NCBI GenBank assembly: GCA_035761165.1
Contig: DASTRO010000128.1
Location: forward strand, 20,623 to 84,622
Length of the DNA: 64,000 nucleotides
Source of the DNA: CALCHX01 sp035761165
Lineage (GTDB): Bacteria; Gemmatimonadota; Gemmatimonadetes; Gemmatimonadales; Gemmatimonadaceae
Direction of reading: 5' to 3'
Position numbers and translations under genes: made by a program. The notes under the pieces are model-generated. The model did not search any database, was not told the origin of the DNA, and was given only the letters and a program-made list of their open reading frames with translations. Shown piece by piece: positions 52,162 through 60,260 of the stretch (within the stretch, counting starts at the first letter, position 1; each line of letters opens with the position of its first letter).

Positions 52162-52189
52162 AGAGTATCGGCCCCCCCGGGCCGCGCAA
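52162..52189 (-). promoter_or_regulatory. Putative promoter for the Crp/Fnr gene (TTGCGC, 16 nt, TACTCT)
   Basis: On the minus strand TTGCGC (52189-52184) and TACTCT (52167-52162) are separated by 16 nt consisting of a GGCC-CGGGGGG-GGCC stretch that could itself be a dyad. The start codon is about 74 nt downstream. Confidence 0.4.
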
Positions 52190-52231
52190 CAGCGGAGGTC
52201 GTCACGGACGAGGCGTGATGTGGGTCACGGA

Positions 52232-52325
52232 GAGGGACCAGGGACCCGGAACCAGGCAGCAGGAGGTGCGCCGCATGGCGTCCCGAGGATGCTCCCGGTT
52301 CCTGGTTGCCACGTCCCTGTCCCTC
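52232..52325. repeat. Imperfect inverted repeat upstream of rpmE
   Basis: GAGGGACCAGGGAC...AACCAGG (52232-52256) is mirrored by CCTGGTT...GTCCCTGTCCCTC (52299-52325). The arms differ by a few bases. It lies between the divergent Crp/Fnr and rpmE genes and belongs to the same low-complexity type as the repeats at 2616 and 36893. Confidence 0.5.
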
Positions 52326-52328
52326 CCG

Positions 52329-52357
52329 TTCCATGCCGGGCGCTGCCGCGATATATT
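52329..52357 (+). promoter_or_regulatory. Putative promoter for rpmE (TTCCAT, 17 nt, TATATT)
   Basis: TATATT (52352-52357) followed by TCG stands out as AT-rich, with TTCCAT 17 nt upstream as a weak -35. The GTG start of rpmE is 36 nt downstream. Confidence 0.5.
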
Positions 52358-52392
52358 TCGTAGCTAGGCCATTTCCGACCCCGAGGCACACC

Positions 52393-52596
52393 GTGAAGAC
52401 CGACATCCATCCCGTGTACGCCACCGCCACCGTCAAGTGCGCGTGCGGCAACACGTTCGAGACCCGCAGCACGCAGGCCGAGATCCATACCGACATCTGC
52501 TCCGCCTGCCACCCCTTCTTCACCGGCAAGCAGAAGCTGATCGACACGGCCGGCCGCGTCGAGCGGTTCCGCCAGAAGTACGGGACCAAGGCCTGA
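52393..52596 (+). CDS. rpmE: 50S ribosomal protein bL31
   Basis: bL31 is a small zinc-binding protein at the subunit interface. The 67-residue protein starts with GTG (MKTDIHPVYATATVKCACGNTF) preceded by GAGG at 7 nt. It has the four-cysteine zinc ribbon (CACG and CSAC, followed by HPFFTGKQKLIDTAGRVERF), so it is the C+ form that can store zinc. It is the first gene of a long operon with prfA and prmC, a common grouping in bacteria. Confidence 0.95.
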   Translation: MKTDIHPVYATATVKCACGNTFETRSTQAEIHTDICSACHPFFTGKQKLIDTAGRVERFRQKYGTKA

Positions 52597-53657
52597 GTCT
52601 CCGCGAACGGTTGGCGGACGCGCTCGCGCGCGCGGCCGAGGTCGAGCACCTGCTCGCCGACCCGGCCACGACACGCGACGCGTCCCGCCTGGCGGAGCTG
52701 GGGCGCGAGCACCGGCGGCTCGAGCAGGTCGTGGCCCTCGCGCGGCAGCTCGAGCGATGCGAGAACGAGCTCGCGGATGCCCGCGAGCTCGTTTCCGTTG
52801 ACGACCCGGAGCTGGCCGAGGAGGCCCGCCGCGAGGTCGCCCGGCTCGAGGGGACCGTGCCGCGCCTCGAGCAGGCGCTCAAGCCGCTGCTCAGCCCGCG
52901 CGACCCGCTGGACGAGCGCCCGGCCATCGTCGAGATCCGCGCCGGCACCGGCGGCGACGAGGCGGCCCTCTTCGCCGCCGACCTGCTGCGCATGTACACG
53001 CGCTTCGTGGAGCGCCACGGCTGGCGCGTCGAGATGCTCTCCCTCAGCGAGGGGGCGCTCGGTGGCGTGAAGGAGGCCATCTTCAAGGTGAACGGCGAGG
53101 GCGCCTACGGCGCGATGCGCTGGGAGAGTGGCGTGCACCGCGTGCAGCGCGTGCCGGCCACCGAGAGCCAGGGACGCATCCACACCTCGGCGGCCACCGT
53201 GGCCGTGCTCCCCGAGGCCGAGGAGGTGGACGTGAAGCTCGAGGAGAAGGACCTGCGCATCGACGTCTTCCGCTCCTCCGGGCCGGGTGGCCAGAGCGTC
53301 AACACCACCGACTCCGCCGTGCGCATCACCCACCTGCCCACGGGCATCGTCGTCAGCCAGCAGGACCAGAAGTCGCAGCTGCAGAACAAGCAGCGGGCCA
53401 TGGAGGTGCTGCGCGCCCGCCTGCTCGACCTGCGCGTCGCCGAGCAGGAGGCCGAGCGCGCACGCATGCGGCGCACGCAGGTGGGCACGGGCGACCGCTC
53501 GGCCAAGATCCGCACCTACAACTTCCCGCAGAGCCGCGTGACGGACCACCGCATCGGCGTCACCGTGCACGACATCGGCCGGGTGATGGACGGCGACGTG
53601 TCGCCCATCATCGAGGCGCTCCAGCTGGCCGACGCCGAGGAGCGGCTGCATGGGTGA
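52593..53657 (+). CDS. prfA: Peptide chain release factor 1
   Basis: RF1 releases peptides at UAA and UAG. The protein has an N-terminal helical domain (starting near LRERLADALARAAEVEHLLADP), the anticodon-like PAT of RVPATESQGRIHTSAAT, which is the RF1 tripeptide (RF2 has SPF), and the catalytic GGQ in SSGPGGQSVNTTDSAV. The start is unclear: alignment with known RF1 N-termini suits CTG 52593, which overlaps the rpmE stop as CTGA, while TTG 52611 is the next candidate. No ATG or GTG fits. prmC, which methylates the GGQ glutamine, overlaps the 3' end. Confidence 0.93.
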   Translation: MSLRERLADALARAAEVEHLLADPATTRDASRLAELGREHRRLEQVVALARQLERCENELADARELVSVDDPELAEEARREVARLEGTVPRLEQALKPLLSPRDPLDERPAIVEIRAGTGGDEAALFAADLLRMYTRFVERHGWRVEMLSLSEGALGGVKEAIFKVNGEGAYGAMRWESGVHRVQRVPATESQGRIHTSAATVAVLPEAEEVDVKLEEKDLRIDVFRSSGPGGQSVNTTDSAVRITHLPTGIVVSQQDQKSQLQNKQRAMEVLRARLLDLRVAEQEAERARMRRTQVGTGDRSAKIRTYNFPQSRVTDHRIGVTVHDIGRVMDGDVSPIIEALQLADAEERLHG

Positions 53658-54552
53658 GCGCGGGCCGGGCGATGCGGCCACGGCGTCGCCAGGCACGACG
53701 CTCACCGCGGGGGCGTTGCGTGCCGAGCTGGCGGCGGTGCTCGAGGCGGGTGGCGTGGCGCTACCGCGCGACGAGGCCCGTGACATGATCGCCGCGCTCC
53801 TCGACGTGCCCCGCTTCTGGCCGGCCACCAATGCCGATGCGCCGGTGGACGCGGCGCTGCGCGCGAGCGCGCTGCAGGCGGCGTCGCGCCGCTGCGCGGG
53901 CGCGCCGTTCGCCTATGCCGTGGGGCGCTCGGCCTATCGCCACCTGACGCTCGACGTCGACGAGCGGGTGCTCATCCCGCGCCAGGAGACCGAGCTGCTC
54001 CCGGAGCTCGTGCTGGCGCGCGTGCCGCGGGCCGGCGGTACGGCGGTGGACATCGGCACCGGCTCGGGCGCGATCGCGCTCGCCCTGGCCACCGAGGGCC
54101 AGTTCGACCGCGTGATCGCCACCGACGTCTCGGACGACGCGCTGGCCGTCGCGCGCCGCAACGTCGCGCTCCTGCAGGGCGCGCTGCGCGCCCGCGTGGA
54201 GCTGCGCCTCGGCGCCGCGCTCGGCCCCGTGCGCGGCGAGCGGGCGGTCGCGGTCGTCTCCAACCCGCCCTACATCGCCTTCGACGAGATGATGGCGCTG
54301 CCGTCGAGCGTCCGTGACTGGGAGCCGGCGGTGGCCCTCTGCTGCGGCGGCGACGGCATGGACGTGACGGTGCAGATCGTGCGCGAAGCGGCCGAGGTGC
54401 TCGAGCCAGGTGGCGTGCTCGGGCTGGAGGTGGATGCGCGCCGCGCCGCCCTCGCGGCCGAGCGGGTGGCGGGCGATGCGCGATACCGCGACGTCGCGGT
54501 GCACCTCGACCTGACCGGCCGCGAGCGCTTCGTCACCGCCGTGCGGCGGTGA
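53650..54552 (+). CDS. prmC: Release factor glutamine methyltransferase
   Basis: PrmC methylates the GGQ glutamine of RF1 and RF2 with SAM. The 300-residue protein has an N-terminal helical domain, the ETELLPELV helix and the SAM-binding DIGTGSGAIALALA. It also has the catalytic SNPPYI that places the glutamine amide. An 8-nt overlap with prfA implies coupled translation of enzyme and substrate. The first 15 residues are low-complexity and the true start could be slightly downstream. Confidence 0.95.
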   Translation: MGERGPGDAATASPGTTLTAGALRAELAAVLEAGGVALPRDEARDMIAALLDVPRFWPATNADAPVDAALRASALQAASRRCAGAPFAYAVGRSAYRHLTLDVDERVLIPRQETELLPELVLARVPRAGGTAVDIGTGSGAIALALATEGQFDRVIATDVSDDALAVARRNVALLQGALRARVELRLGAALGPVRGERAVAVVSNPPYIAFDEMMALPSSVRDWEPAVALCCGGDGMDVTVQIVREAAEVLEPGGVLGLEVDARRAALAAERVAGDARYRDVAVHLDLTGRERFVTAVRR

Positions 54553-54564
54553 GCCCGGGCGGCG

Positions 54565-54589
54565 CCGTCGGGTGCGAGACGCCCGACGG
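54565..54589 (+). terminator. Hairpin between prmC and ylbF
   Basis: CCGTCGGG (54565-54572) pairs with CCCGACGG (54582-54589) around a 9-nt loop, followed by a pyrimidine-rich tract. It may reduce read-through into ylbF-tmk rather than stop it fully. Confidence 0.45.
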
Positions 54590-54641
54590 ACCGGCCCGTC
54601 GTTCCCTCGCTTTCCTCGTTCCTCGTGCCTCCGGAGTCCCC

Positions 54642-54992
54642 ATGCTCGAAGAGAAGGCTCGCGATCTCGGACGCGTCATCGGCCAGAGTGCCGAATACCA
54701 GGCGGTGAAGCGCGCCAGCGCCGCCCTCAATGAGGACCGGGAGGCGCTCACGCTCATCCGGCGCATGGAGGAGATCCGGCTGGACGCGGAGCGGATGATC
54801 GCGCGCGGCGAGGCGCCGACCCCGGAGATGGAGCAGGAGCTGGACGGCCTCCTGGCGCGCGTGCAGGGGAGCCCGGTGTATCAGCAGATGGCGGTCGCCC
54901 AGGAGAACTTCGACAAGCTGATGTCGCGCGTGAACGAGGTGATCCTGGAAGGCATCCAGAAGGGCGCGACGAGCTCGATCATCACGCTCTGA
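54642..54992 (+). CDS. YlbF/YmcA family protein
   Basis: The 116-residue protein is nearly all alpha-helical: EEKARDLGRVIGQSAEYQAVKRA, an EDREALTLIRRMEEI helix, and QELDGLLARVQGSPVYQQMAVAQENFDKLM. It ends with the conserved NEVILEGIQKGATSSIITL-like tail. In Bacillus, YlbF with YmcA and YaaT tunes RNase Y and development. ATG 54642 is chosen because GGAG lies 6 nt upstream; the longer upstream frame crosses the hairpin and has no domain. It overlaps tmk by one base (TGATG). Its role outside Firmicutes is not known to me. Confidence 0.82.
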   Translation: MLEEKARDLGRVIGQSAEYQAVKRASAALNEDREALTLIRRMEEIRLDAERMIARGEAPTPEMEQELDGLLARVQGSPVYQQMAVAQENFDKLMSRVNEVILEGIQKGATSSIITL

Positions 54993-55681
54993 TGCCAGCG
55001 GGCGCGCGCGGCCGGCTGATCGTCTTCGAGGGGCCGGAGGGGGCGGGAAAGAGCACCCAGCTCGGCCGCCTGGCCGACTGGCTCGCCGCGCGCGGGCTCG
55101 CCCCGCGTGTGGTCCGCGAGCCCGGGACGAGTGCGGTGGGGCAGGAGATCCGCCGCGTGCTGCTGGACCCGGTGCACGACGTCGCACCGGCCGCCGAGGC
55201 GCTGCTCTTCATGGCGGCGCGGGCCCAACTGGTGGCGCAGGAGCTGCGGCCGGCGCTCGAGGCGGGCGCGACGGTGCTGGCCGATCGCTTCTTCCTCTCC
55301 ACCTACGCCTACCAGGTCGCCGGGCGCGGGCTGGCCGAGGCCGAGGTCCTGGCGGCCAACCGGCTGGCCACGGGCGGCCTGGCGCCCGACCTGACGCTGC
55401 TCGTCCGGGTGCCCCCCGACGTGGGCCTCGCGCGCGCCCTGCGGCGCGGCGGCCCGGACCGGATGGAGCAGGCAGGGGATGCCTTCCACGCTCGCGTCGC
55501 CGCAGCGTTCGAGCGATTCGCCGAGCCGGCCTGGCAGGCGGCGCATCCGGAGTGCGGCCCGATCGCCGCGGTGGACGGCACCGGGGACGAGCTGACGGTG
55601 TTCACGCGCGTGGTGGAGGCACTGGCCGCGCACTGGCCGGAGCTCGCCGCGGCGGGGGCAGGGACGGCGGCGCGGGGCTAG
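54992..55681 (+). CDS. tmk: Thymidylate kinase
   Basis: Tmk phosphorylates dTMP to dTDP. The 229-residue protein has the P-loop FEGPEGAGKSTQ near residue 13, REPGTSAVGQEIR (the family TREPGGT region with one change), the DRFFLSTYAYQ motif near residue 95, and an RRGGPDRMEQ lid. The ATG overlaps the ylbF stop. The organism-typical Ala/Arg-rich C-terminal tail is not conserved. Confidence 0.94.
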   Translation: MPAGARGRLIVFEGPEGAGKSTQLGRLADWLAARGLAPRVVREPGTSAVGQEIRRVLLDPVHDVAPAAEALLFMAARAQLVAQELRPALEAGATVLADRFFLSTYAYQVAGRGLAEAEVLAANRLATGGLAPDLTLLVRVPPDVGLARALRRGGPDRMEQAGDAFHARVAAAFERFAEPAWQAAHPECGPIAAVDGTGDELTVFTRVVEALAAHWPELAAAGAGTAARG

Positions 55682-55731
55682 ATTAGGGGACGGCCGCGCC
55701 GGTGGCGCCGGGCGGCCGGTGACGCGGCACA

Positions 55732-57381
55732 GTGACGGGACGGATACGGATGCGGTCTCGAGCGATCGTCGTCGGTGCGGTGTTGGGCGCGGCCGTGGTG
55801 GCCGGCGGATGGCTCGTGCAGCGCGGGCTGGCGGGCTCGGCGCACGAGTACGCCGGCGCACGGCTGTTCGAGGAGGTGCTCGCGCACGTCAGCCGCGACT
55901 ACGTGGACTCGCTGCCCGACTCGCTGCTCTACCGACGAGCCGTGGACGGCCTGCTCGCGCAGCTCGACGACCCGAACTCGGTGTACCTCGACGAGGAGCG
56001 GCTCGCCCGACTGAACGAGCGGACGAGCGGCAACTACGTGGGGCTGGGTCTGCGCTTCGACGTGCGCAATGGCTGGATCACCGTCATCGCGCCGCTCCAG
56101 GGGTCGCCCGCCGAGCGGGCCGGCGTCACGACCGGGGACCGGATCGTCGAGATCGACGGCACGTCCACGCGGGGCATGACGCCGGACGAGGCGTCGAACG
56201 CGATGCGCGGCGAGCCGGGCACCACCGCGCAGCTGGTGGTGGAGCGGGCGGTGGACGGGCAACGGGTGCGCTTCTCGCTGCCGCGGGAGCCGATCCACGT
56301 GGGCACGGTGCAGCGCGCCTCGGTGCTGCCGGGCGGCGTGGGCTTCGTGGACGTCAACGTCTTCGGCGATTCCACCGCGAAGGAGCTCGAGCTGGCCGTC
56401 GACTCGCTCGTGCGACGGGGCATCACCGGGCTGGTGGTGGACTTCCGCCGCAACCCCGGCGGACTGCTGCCGCAGGGGATCGCCGTCGCCGACCTCTTCC
56501 TGGACGACGGCCGCAAGATCATGGAGATGCGGGGGCGCGGGCCGGAGACGAGCGCGACCTACGTGGACCACGCGGCGCAGCGCTGGCCGAAGCTGCCGGT
56601 GGTGGTGCTCGTGAACGAGGGGACGGCCAGCGCCTCGGAGATCGTGGCGGGCGCGCTCCAGGACCACGACCGCGCCGTCATCCTCGGCCGCTCCACCTTC
56701 GGCAAGGGGAGCGCGCAGAGCGTCTACCCGCTGCCGGAGGGCGGCGCGCTGAAGCTGACGACGGCGCGCTGGTACACGCCGCTCGGCCGCGCCATCGGCC
56801 GTCCCTTCGGCGCGGAGACGCCGCAGGAGGACGAGAACGCGCTGGAGTCGGCGCGGCCCCCTGAGCATCGCGAGGAGTTCCGGACGCCCAGCGGCCGCAT
56901 CGTCTACGGTGGCGGCGGCATCCGGCCCGACGTGATCGTGGGCGACACGGTGCTGCCGCCGGCCGAGCTCCACTTCCAGCAGGAGCTCGGCACACAGCTC
57001 CCCCTCTTCCGCGACGCGCTCACCGACTACGCACTCGACCTGCGCGCGAGCGGCACGGTGGAGCGGCCGGACTTCTCGATCACGCCGGCGATGCGCGACG
57101 CGCTCTGGGCGCGCATGCGCCGCCGCGGCATCGACGTGCCGCGCGAGGTGTACGATGCGGCGCGGCCGCTGGTGGACCGGCTGCTGGTGCAGGACATCGC
57201 GCGTTACGTGTTCGGCGGCGAGGTGGCGGTGCGCCGGCTCGCGGAGCAGGATCGCGCGATCCAGGCGGCGCTGCGGCTGCTGCGCGGCGCGCGGACGCCG
57301 GCCGAATTGCTGAAGGCGGCCGAGCGGCAGGCCGAGGCCGACGCGCGGCGCGCCGACGTGGCCCGCGCGGCGTCGCGCTGA
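55732..57381 (+). CDS. C-terminal processing peptidase (S41 family, PDZ domain)
   Basis: This is an exported serine protease that trims periplasmic or envelope proteins. The 549-residue protein has an N-terminal signal or anchor (AIVVGAVLGAAVVAGGWLV), a short helical region, a PDZ domain (about 95-185, GLGLRFDVRNGWITVIAPL) and the S41 catalytic domain. The nucleophilic serine is in NEGTASASEIVAGAL and the lysine is in STFGKGSAQ. A C-terminal region of about 150 residues after the catalytic core is helical and unassigned. The start may be GTG 55732 or ATG 55750. It follows tmk by 50 nt. Confidence 0.92.
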   Translation: MTGRIRMRSRAIVVGAVLGAAVVAGGWLVQRGLAGSAHEYAGARLFEEVLAHVSRDYVDSLPDSLLYRRAVDGLLAQLDDPNSVYLDEERLARLNERTSGNYVGLGLRFDVRNGWITVIAPLQGSPAERAGVTTGDRIVEIDGTSTRGMTPDEASNAMRGEPGTTAQLVVERAVDGQRVRFSLPREPIHVGTVQRASVLPGGVGFVDVNVFGDSTAKELELAVDSLVRRGITGLVVDFRRNPGGLLPQGIAVADLFLDDGRKIMEMRGRGPETSATYVDHAAQRWPKLPVVVLVNEGTASASEIVAGALQDHDRAVILGRSTFGKGSAQSVYPLPEGGALKLTTARWYTPLGRAIGRPFGAETPQEDENALESARPPEHREEFRTPSGRIVYGGGGIRPDVIVGDTVLPPAELHFQQELGTQLPLFRDALTDYALDLRASGTVERPDFSITPAMRDALWARMRRRGIDVPREVYDAARPLVDRLLVQDIARYVFGGEVAVRRLAEQDRAIQAALRLLRGARTPAELLKAAERQAEADARRADVARAASR

Positions 57382-57397
57382 CCCCGCGCCGGCGGTC

Positions 57398-58312
57398 GTG
57401 ACACCGCACGGGCCGCCACCGCGCGTCTTCGTGCTCGGCGCCGGTCGCGCCGGCCGGGCGCTGGCCGCCGCGCTGGCGGCTGCCGGGGTGGAGGTCGTGG
57501 GATTGCACGGCCGCCGCCCCGGTCCGGCGGCGCCGCCGCTCCCCGCCGTGTCCGCCGGCCCGTTGCCGGACGCGCTCGCCGGCGCGGAGATCGTCCTCGT
57601 GACGGTGCGCGACGCGCAACTGGACGAGGCGCTCGCGGAGCTACGCGAGGCGGCAGTGGAGGCGCGACTGGCACCGGGAGCGGTGGTGCTGCACGCCAGC
57701 GGTGCGAGCGAGCCGGCGGGGCTCGCGGCGCTCCGCGCGGCGGGTGGCGGCCACGCGGCCGGCACCTTCCACCCGCTGGTGCCGCTCCACGATGCGAGCG
57801 AGGCGGCGGCGCGGCTCCGTGACGCGTGGATCGGGCTCGACGGCGACGCGGCGGCACTCGCCGCGGGGCGGGCACTGGCGGCCCGGCTCGCCGCTCACCC
57901 GGTGGAGATCCCGGCGGGGCAGAAGGCGCGCTATCACGCCGCGGCGGTGATGGCCTCCAACTTCCCCGTGGTGCTCGCGTCGGTCGCCATGCGGCTGCTC
58001 GGCAACGCGGGGCTGCCCGAGGTGGCGGCGGCGGGCGCGGTGCGCGCGCTGCTGGCCGGTGCGGCAGCGAACGTCGCGACGGCATCGCCCGGGGCGCTGG
58101 CTGCGGGTACCGTGCTCACCGGGCCGGTCCCCCGCGGCGACGTGGAAACCGTCGCGCGGCACCTCGCCGCGCTGGCCGGAGACGAGCGCGCGCGCGCCGT
58201 CTACGCCGCGCTCACGACGGAAGCGGTGGAGACGCTGCGAGCCGGAGGACGGGACGTCCTCCGGCTCGCGGAGCTGGCCGAGTTGCTGCACACCGCAGCC
58301 GACCGGCGCTGA
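57398..58312 (+). CDS. Rossmann-like and DUF2520 domain-containing protein
   Basis: The 304-residue protein has a dinucleotide-binding FVLGAGRAGRALAAALAAAG at the N-terminus and the DUF2520 region, with HASGASEPAGLAALR, GTFHPLVPL and a C-terminal helical bundle containing KARYHAAAVMASNFPVVL. It resembles ProC/F420-dependent reductases and is probably an NAD(P)-dependent enzyme of unknown substrate. A GTG start is used. It is the last gene of the rpmE operon, 16 nt after the peptidase gene, and faces lolA. Confidence 0.88.
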   Translation: MTPHGPPPRVFVLGAGRAGRALAAALAAAGVEVVGLHGRRPGPAAPPLPAVSAGPLPDALAGAEIVLVTVRDAQLDEALAELREAAVEARLAPGAVVLHASGASEPAGLAALRAAGGGHAAGTFHPLVPLHDASEAAARLRDAWIGLDGDAAALAAGRALAARLAAHPVEIPAGQKARYHAAAVMASNFPVVLASVAMRLLGNAGLPEVAAAGAVRALLAGAAANVATASPGALAAGTVLTGPVPRGDVETVARHLAALAGDERARAVYAALTTEAVETLRAGGRDVLRLAELAELLHTAADRR

Positions 58313-58360
58313 CCCGGCGCTACCGCCGCGGGGCACGCCGGCGGAGGGCGCCCGCCGCGC

Positions 58361-59080
58361 CTAGCGGCCGCCGGTCAGTGCCTTCTGGTCCACGATGCGC
58401 ACGCCGGGCGGCGGCGTGAAGCGGAACGACGCGGCGGGGACCGGCACGTTCAGCTTCAGGTCCGTGAGGCGCACGCGCCGCTTCACGCCCATCCCGTCCA
58501 CCGTCTCGAACTGCCGGAGCATGCCGTCGTCCGGATCCAACCAGACGGTGGCCTGCGTGAAGCCGGCCGCACCCCGCTTGGGCGTCAGGGTGAGCACGCG
58601 CGTGCGCTCACCGCCGAGCGCCACCGCGCCGCCGTCGCGGACGGTGAAGCGTTCGGTGGGCGCGTCGAAGAACTGCAGCCCGGGGTCCACCACCACGCCG
58701 CCCGCGGCGGCGAGCGGCATCTTGATCACCTGCTTGGGCGCCGTGCTCGGCGTGTATACCCAGATCCAGGTGCCGTCGGCCACGAGGCGGTCGCCCTCGG
58801 GGTCGGTGAACTCGAAGTTGAACTTGTCCGGTGCCTGGCGCTGGAGCACGCCGTGTGAGACGGTGGCGCTCCCGGTGAGCGGGTTGGTGAGCGTCTGCTC
58901 GAAGCGCGCGCTGACGGTCCTCGCCGCCTTGTACGTGGCGGCCGCCCGCGAGATGAGCGCGTCGACGTCGTCGGCCCGCTGTGCCGCGGCCGGGAGCGTC
59001 GTGAGCGCGCTGGCGAGCGCGGCCGCGGCGAGGGCGCGCGTGGCGTGACGGGATCGGTGAAGGGACTGCAACGGTCGCAT
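58361..59080 (-). CDS. lolA: Outer-membrane lipoprotein carrier protein LolA
   Basis: LolA ferries lipoproteins across the periplasm from LolCDE to the outer membrane. The 239-residue protein has a signal peptide (cleavage after LPAAAQ, near residue 34). The unclosed beta-barrel sequence pattern is clear: ARFEQTLTNPLTGSATVSHG, FNFEFTDPEGDRLVADGTWIWVYTP and WLDPDDGMLRQFETVD. A strong GAGGAGG lies just before the ATG at 59080. It is downstream of the smc-MBL-aroF set but separated from it by a hairpin. Confidence 0.93.
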   Translation of the reverse strand: MRPLQSLHRSRHATRALAAAALASALTTLPAAAQRADDVDALISRAAATYKAARTVSARFEQTLTNPLTGSATVSHGVLQRQAPDKFNFEFTDPEGDRLVADGTWIWVYTPSTAPKQVIKMPLAAAGGVVVDPGLQFFDAPTERFTVRDGGAVALGGERTRVLTLTPKRGAAGFTQATVWLDPDDGMLRQFETVDGMGVKRRVRLTDLKLNVPVPAASFRFTPPPGVRIVDQKALTGGR

Positions 59081-59116
59081 GGGCCTCCTCTCGGTGGCCG
59101 GCGCGGTGCTCCGCGC

Positions 59117-59155
59117 CGGGAGCCGGGCGCCCGTCGCGCGGGGCGCCGGCTCCCG
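59117..59155 (-). terminator. Hairpin between aroF and lolA
   Basis: CGGGAGCCGGGCGCC (59117-59131) pairs with GGCGCCGGCTCCCG (59142-59155), giving a 14-bp stem with one bulged base and a 10-nt loop. It begins about 6 nt after the aroF stop. Confidence 0.65.
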
Positions 59156-59160
59156 TGCTG

Positions 59161-60243
59161 CTACCCGAGGGCGGCGGGGGCGGTTCCGGCCGACACGACG
59201 CCGTTCGGCGCGATGGCGGGCGGGGGCGTGAGGTCGCGCCCGATGGCCGCGGCGATGGCACGCAGCTCCCGCACGAGCTGCGCGAACTGGTCCGGGAAGA
59301 GCGACTGCGCGCCGTCGGAGAGGGCGCGGTCCGGGTTCGGGTGCACCTCGACGATGATCCCGTCGGCGCCGGCGGCCACCGCGGCGCGCGCCATCGGCGT
59401 CACCTTGTCGCGCAGCCCCGTGCCGTGGCTCGGGTCGGCGACGATGGGCAGGTGCGACAGGCGGTGCACGATCGGGATGGCCGTCAGGTCGAAGAGATTG
59501 CGCGTCATCGGGTCGAAGCTGCGCAGCCCGCGCTCGCAGAGGATGACGCGCCCGTTCCCCTCGGCCAGGATGTACTCGGCGCTGAGGAGCAGCTCGGTGA
59601 TGGTGGCCGACATGCCGCGCTTGAGCAGCACCGGCTTGTCGAGGCGGCCGACGGCGCGGAGCAGGGAGTAGTTCTGCATGTTGCGCGCGCCGATCTGGAT
59701 GCAGTCGGCGTACTCGGCCACCAGGTTCGCGCCCTCCTCGTCGAGCGCCTCGGTGACGATGGCCAGGCCGGTCTCGCGGCGGGCGAGGTCGAGCAGCTCG
59801 AGGCCGCGCTTGCCGAGCCCCTGGAAGGAGTAGGGGGAGCTGCGCGGCTTGAAGGCGCCGCCGCGCAGCGCCGCGGCGCCGCCGGCCCGCACGGCACGCG
59901 CCGAGGCGACGATCTGCTCCTCGCTCTCCACGGAGCAGGGGCCGGCGATGATCGGTACGCTGCCGCCACCGAAGGCGACGCCGGGCGCGATCTCGACGAC
60001 GGTGTTCTCGGGGCGCCACTCGCGCGAGACCTGCTTGTAGGGCTGCGTGACGTGGATCACCTGCGCCACGCCGGGCAGCGCCTCGATGCGCGAGCCGTCG
60101 ACGCGCCCGTCGTTGCCGACGAGCCCCACCGCGGTCCGCTGCGCGCCGGGGAGCGGACGGGCCTCGTACCCCATCTCGACGATCGTCTGACAGACGCGCT
60201 CCACGTCGGCGGGCGTGGCGTCGTGCTGCATCACCACCAGCAT
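59161..60243 (-). CDS. aroF: 3-deoxy-7-phosphoheptulonate (DAHP) synthase
   Basis: This enzyme condenses PEP and erythrose-4-phosphate in the first step of the shikimate pathway. The 360-residue protein has a ferredoxin-like regulatory N-terminus (about 1-75, MLVVMQHDATPADVERV) and a KDSA-like barrel with VPIIAGPCSVESEEQ, GGAFKPRSSPYSFQG, LKRGMSATI and ADPSHGTG. This is the AroF type found in Thermotoga and Bacillus relatives. Aromatic amino acids may control it through the N-terminal domain. It is 17 nt after the MBL-fold gene. Confidence 0.94.
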   Translation of the reverse strand: MLVVMQHDATPADVERVCQTIVEMGYEARPLPGAQRTAVGLVGNDGRVDGSRIEALPGVAQVIHVTQPYKQVSREWRPENTVVEIAPGVAFGGGSVPIIAGPCSVESEEQIVASARAVRAGGAAALRGGAFKPRSSPYSFQGLGKRGLELLDLARRETGLAIVTEALDEEGANLVAEYADCIQIGARNMQNYSLLRAVGRLDKPVLLKRGMSATITELLLSAEYILAEGNGRVILCERGLRSFDPMTRNLFDLTAIPIVHRLSHLPIVADPSHGTGLRDKVTPMARAAVAAGADGIIVEVHPNPDRALSDGAQSLFPDQFAQLVRELRAIAAAIGRDLTPPPAIAPNGVVSAGTAPAALG

Positions 60244-60260
60244 GTCGTGCTCGGCTCCTG

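Noticed and set aside
55679..55684. TAGATT box at the end of tmk as promoter for the S41 peptidase
   Set aside because: It contains the tmk stop codon and is 47 nt or more from the peptidase start, so it does not match the 6-7 nt spacing.
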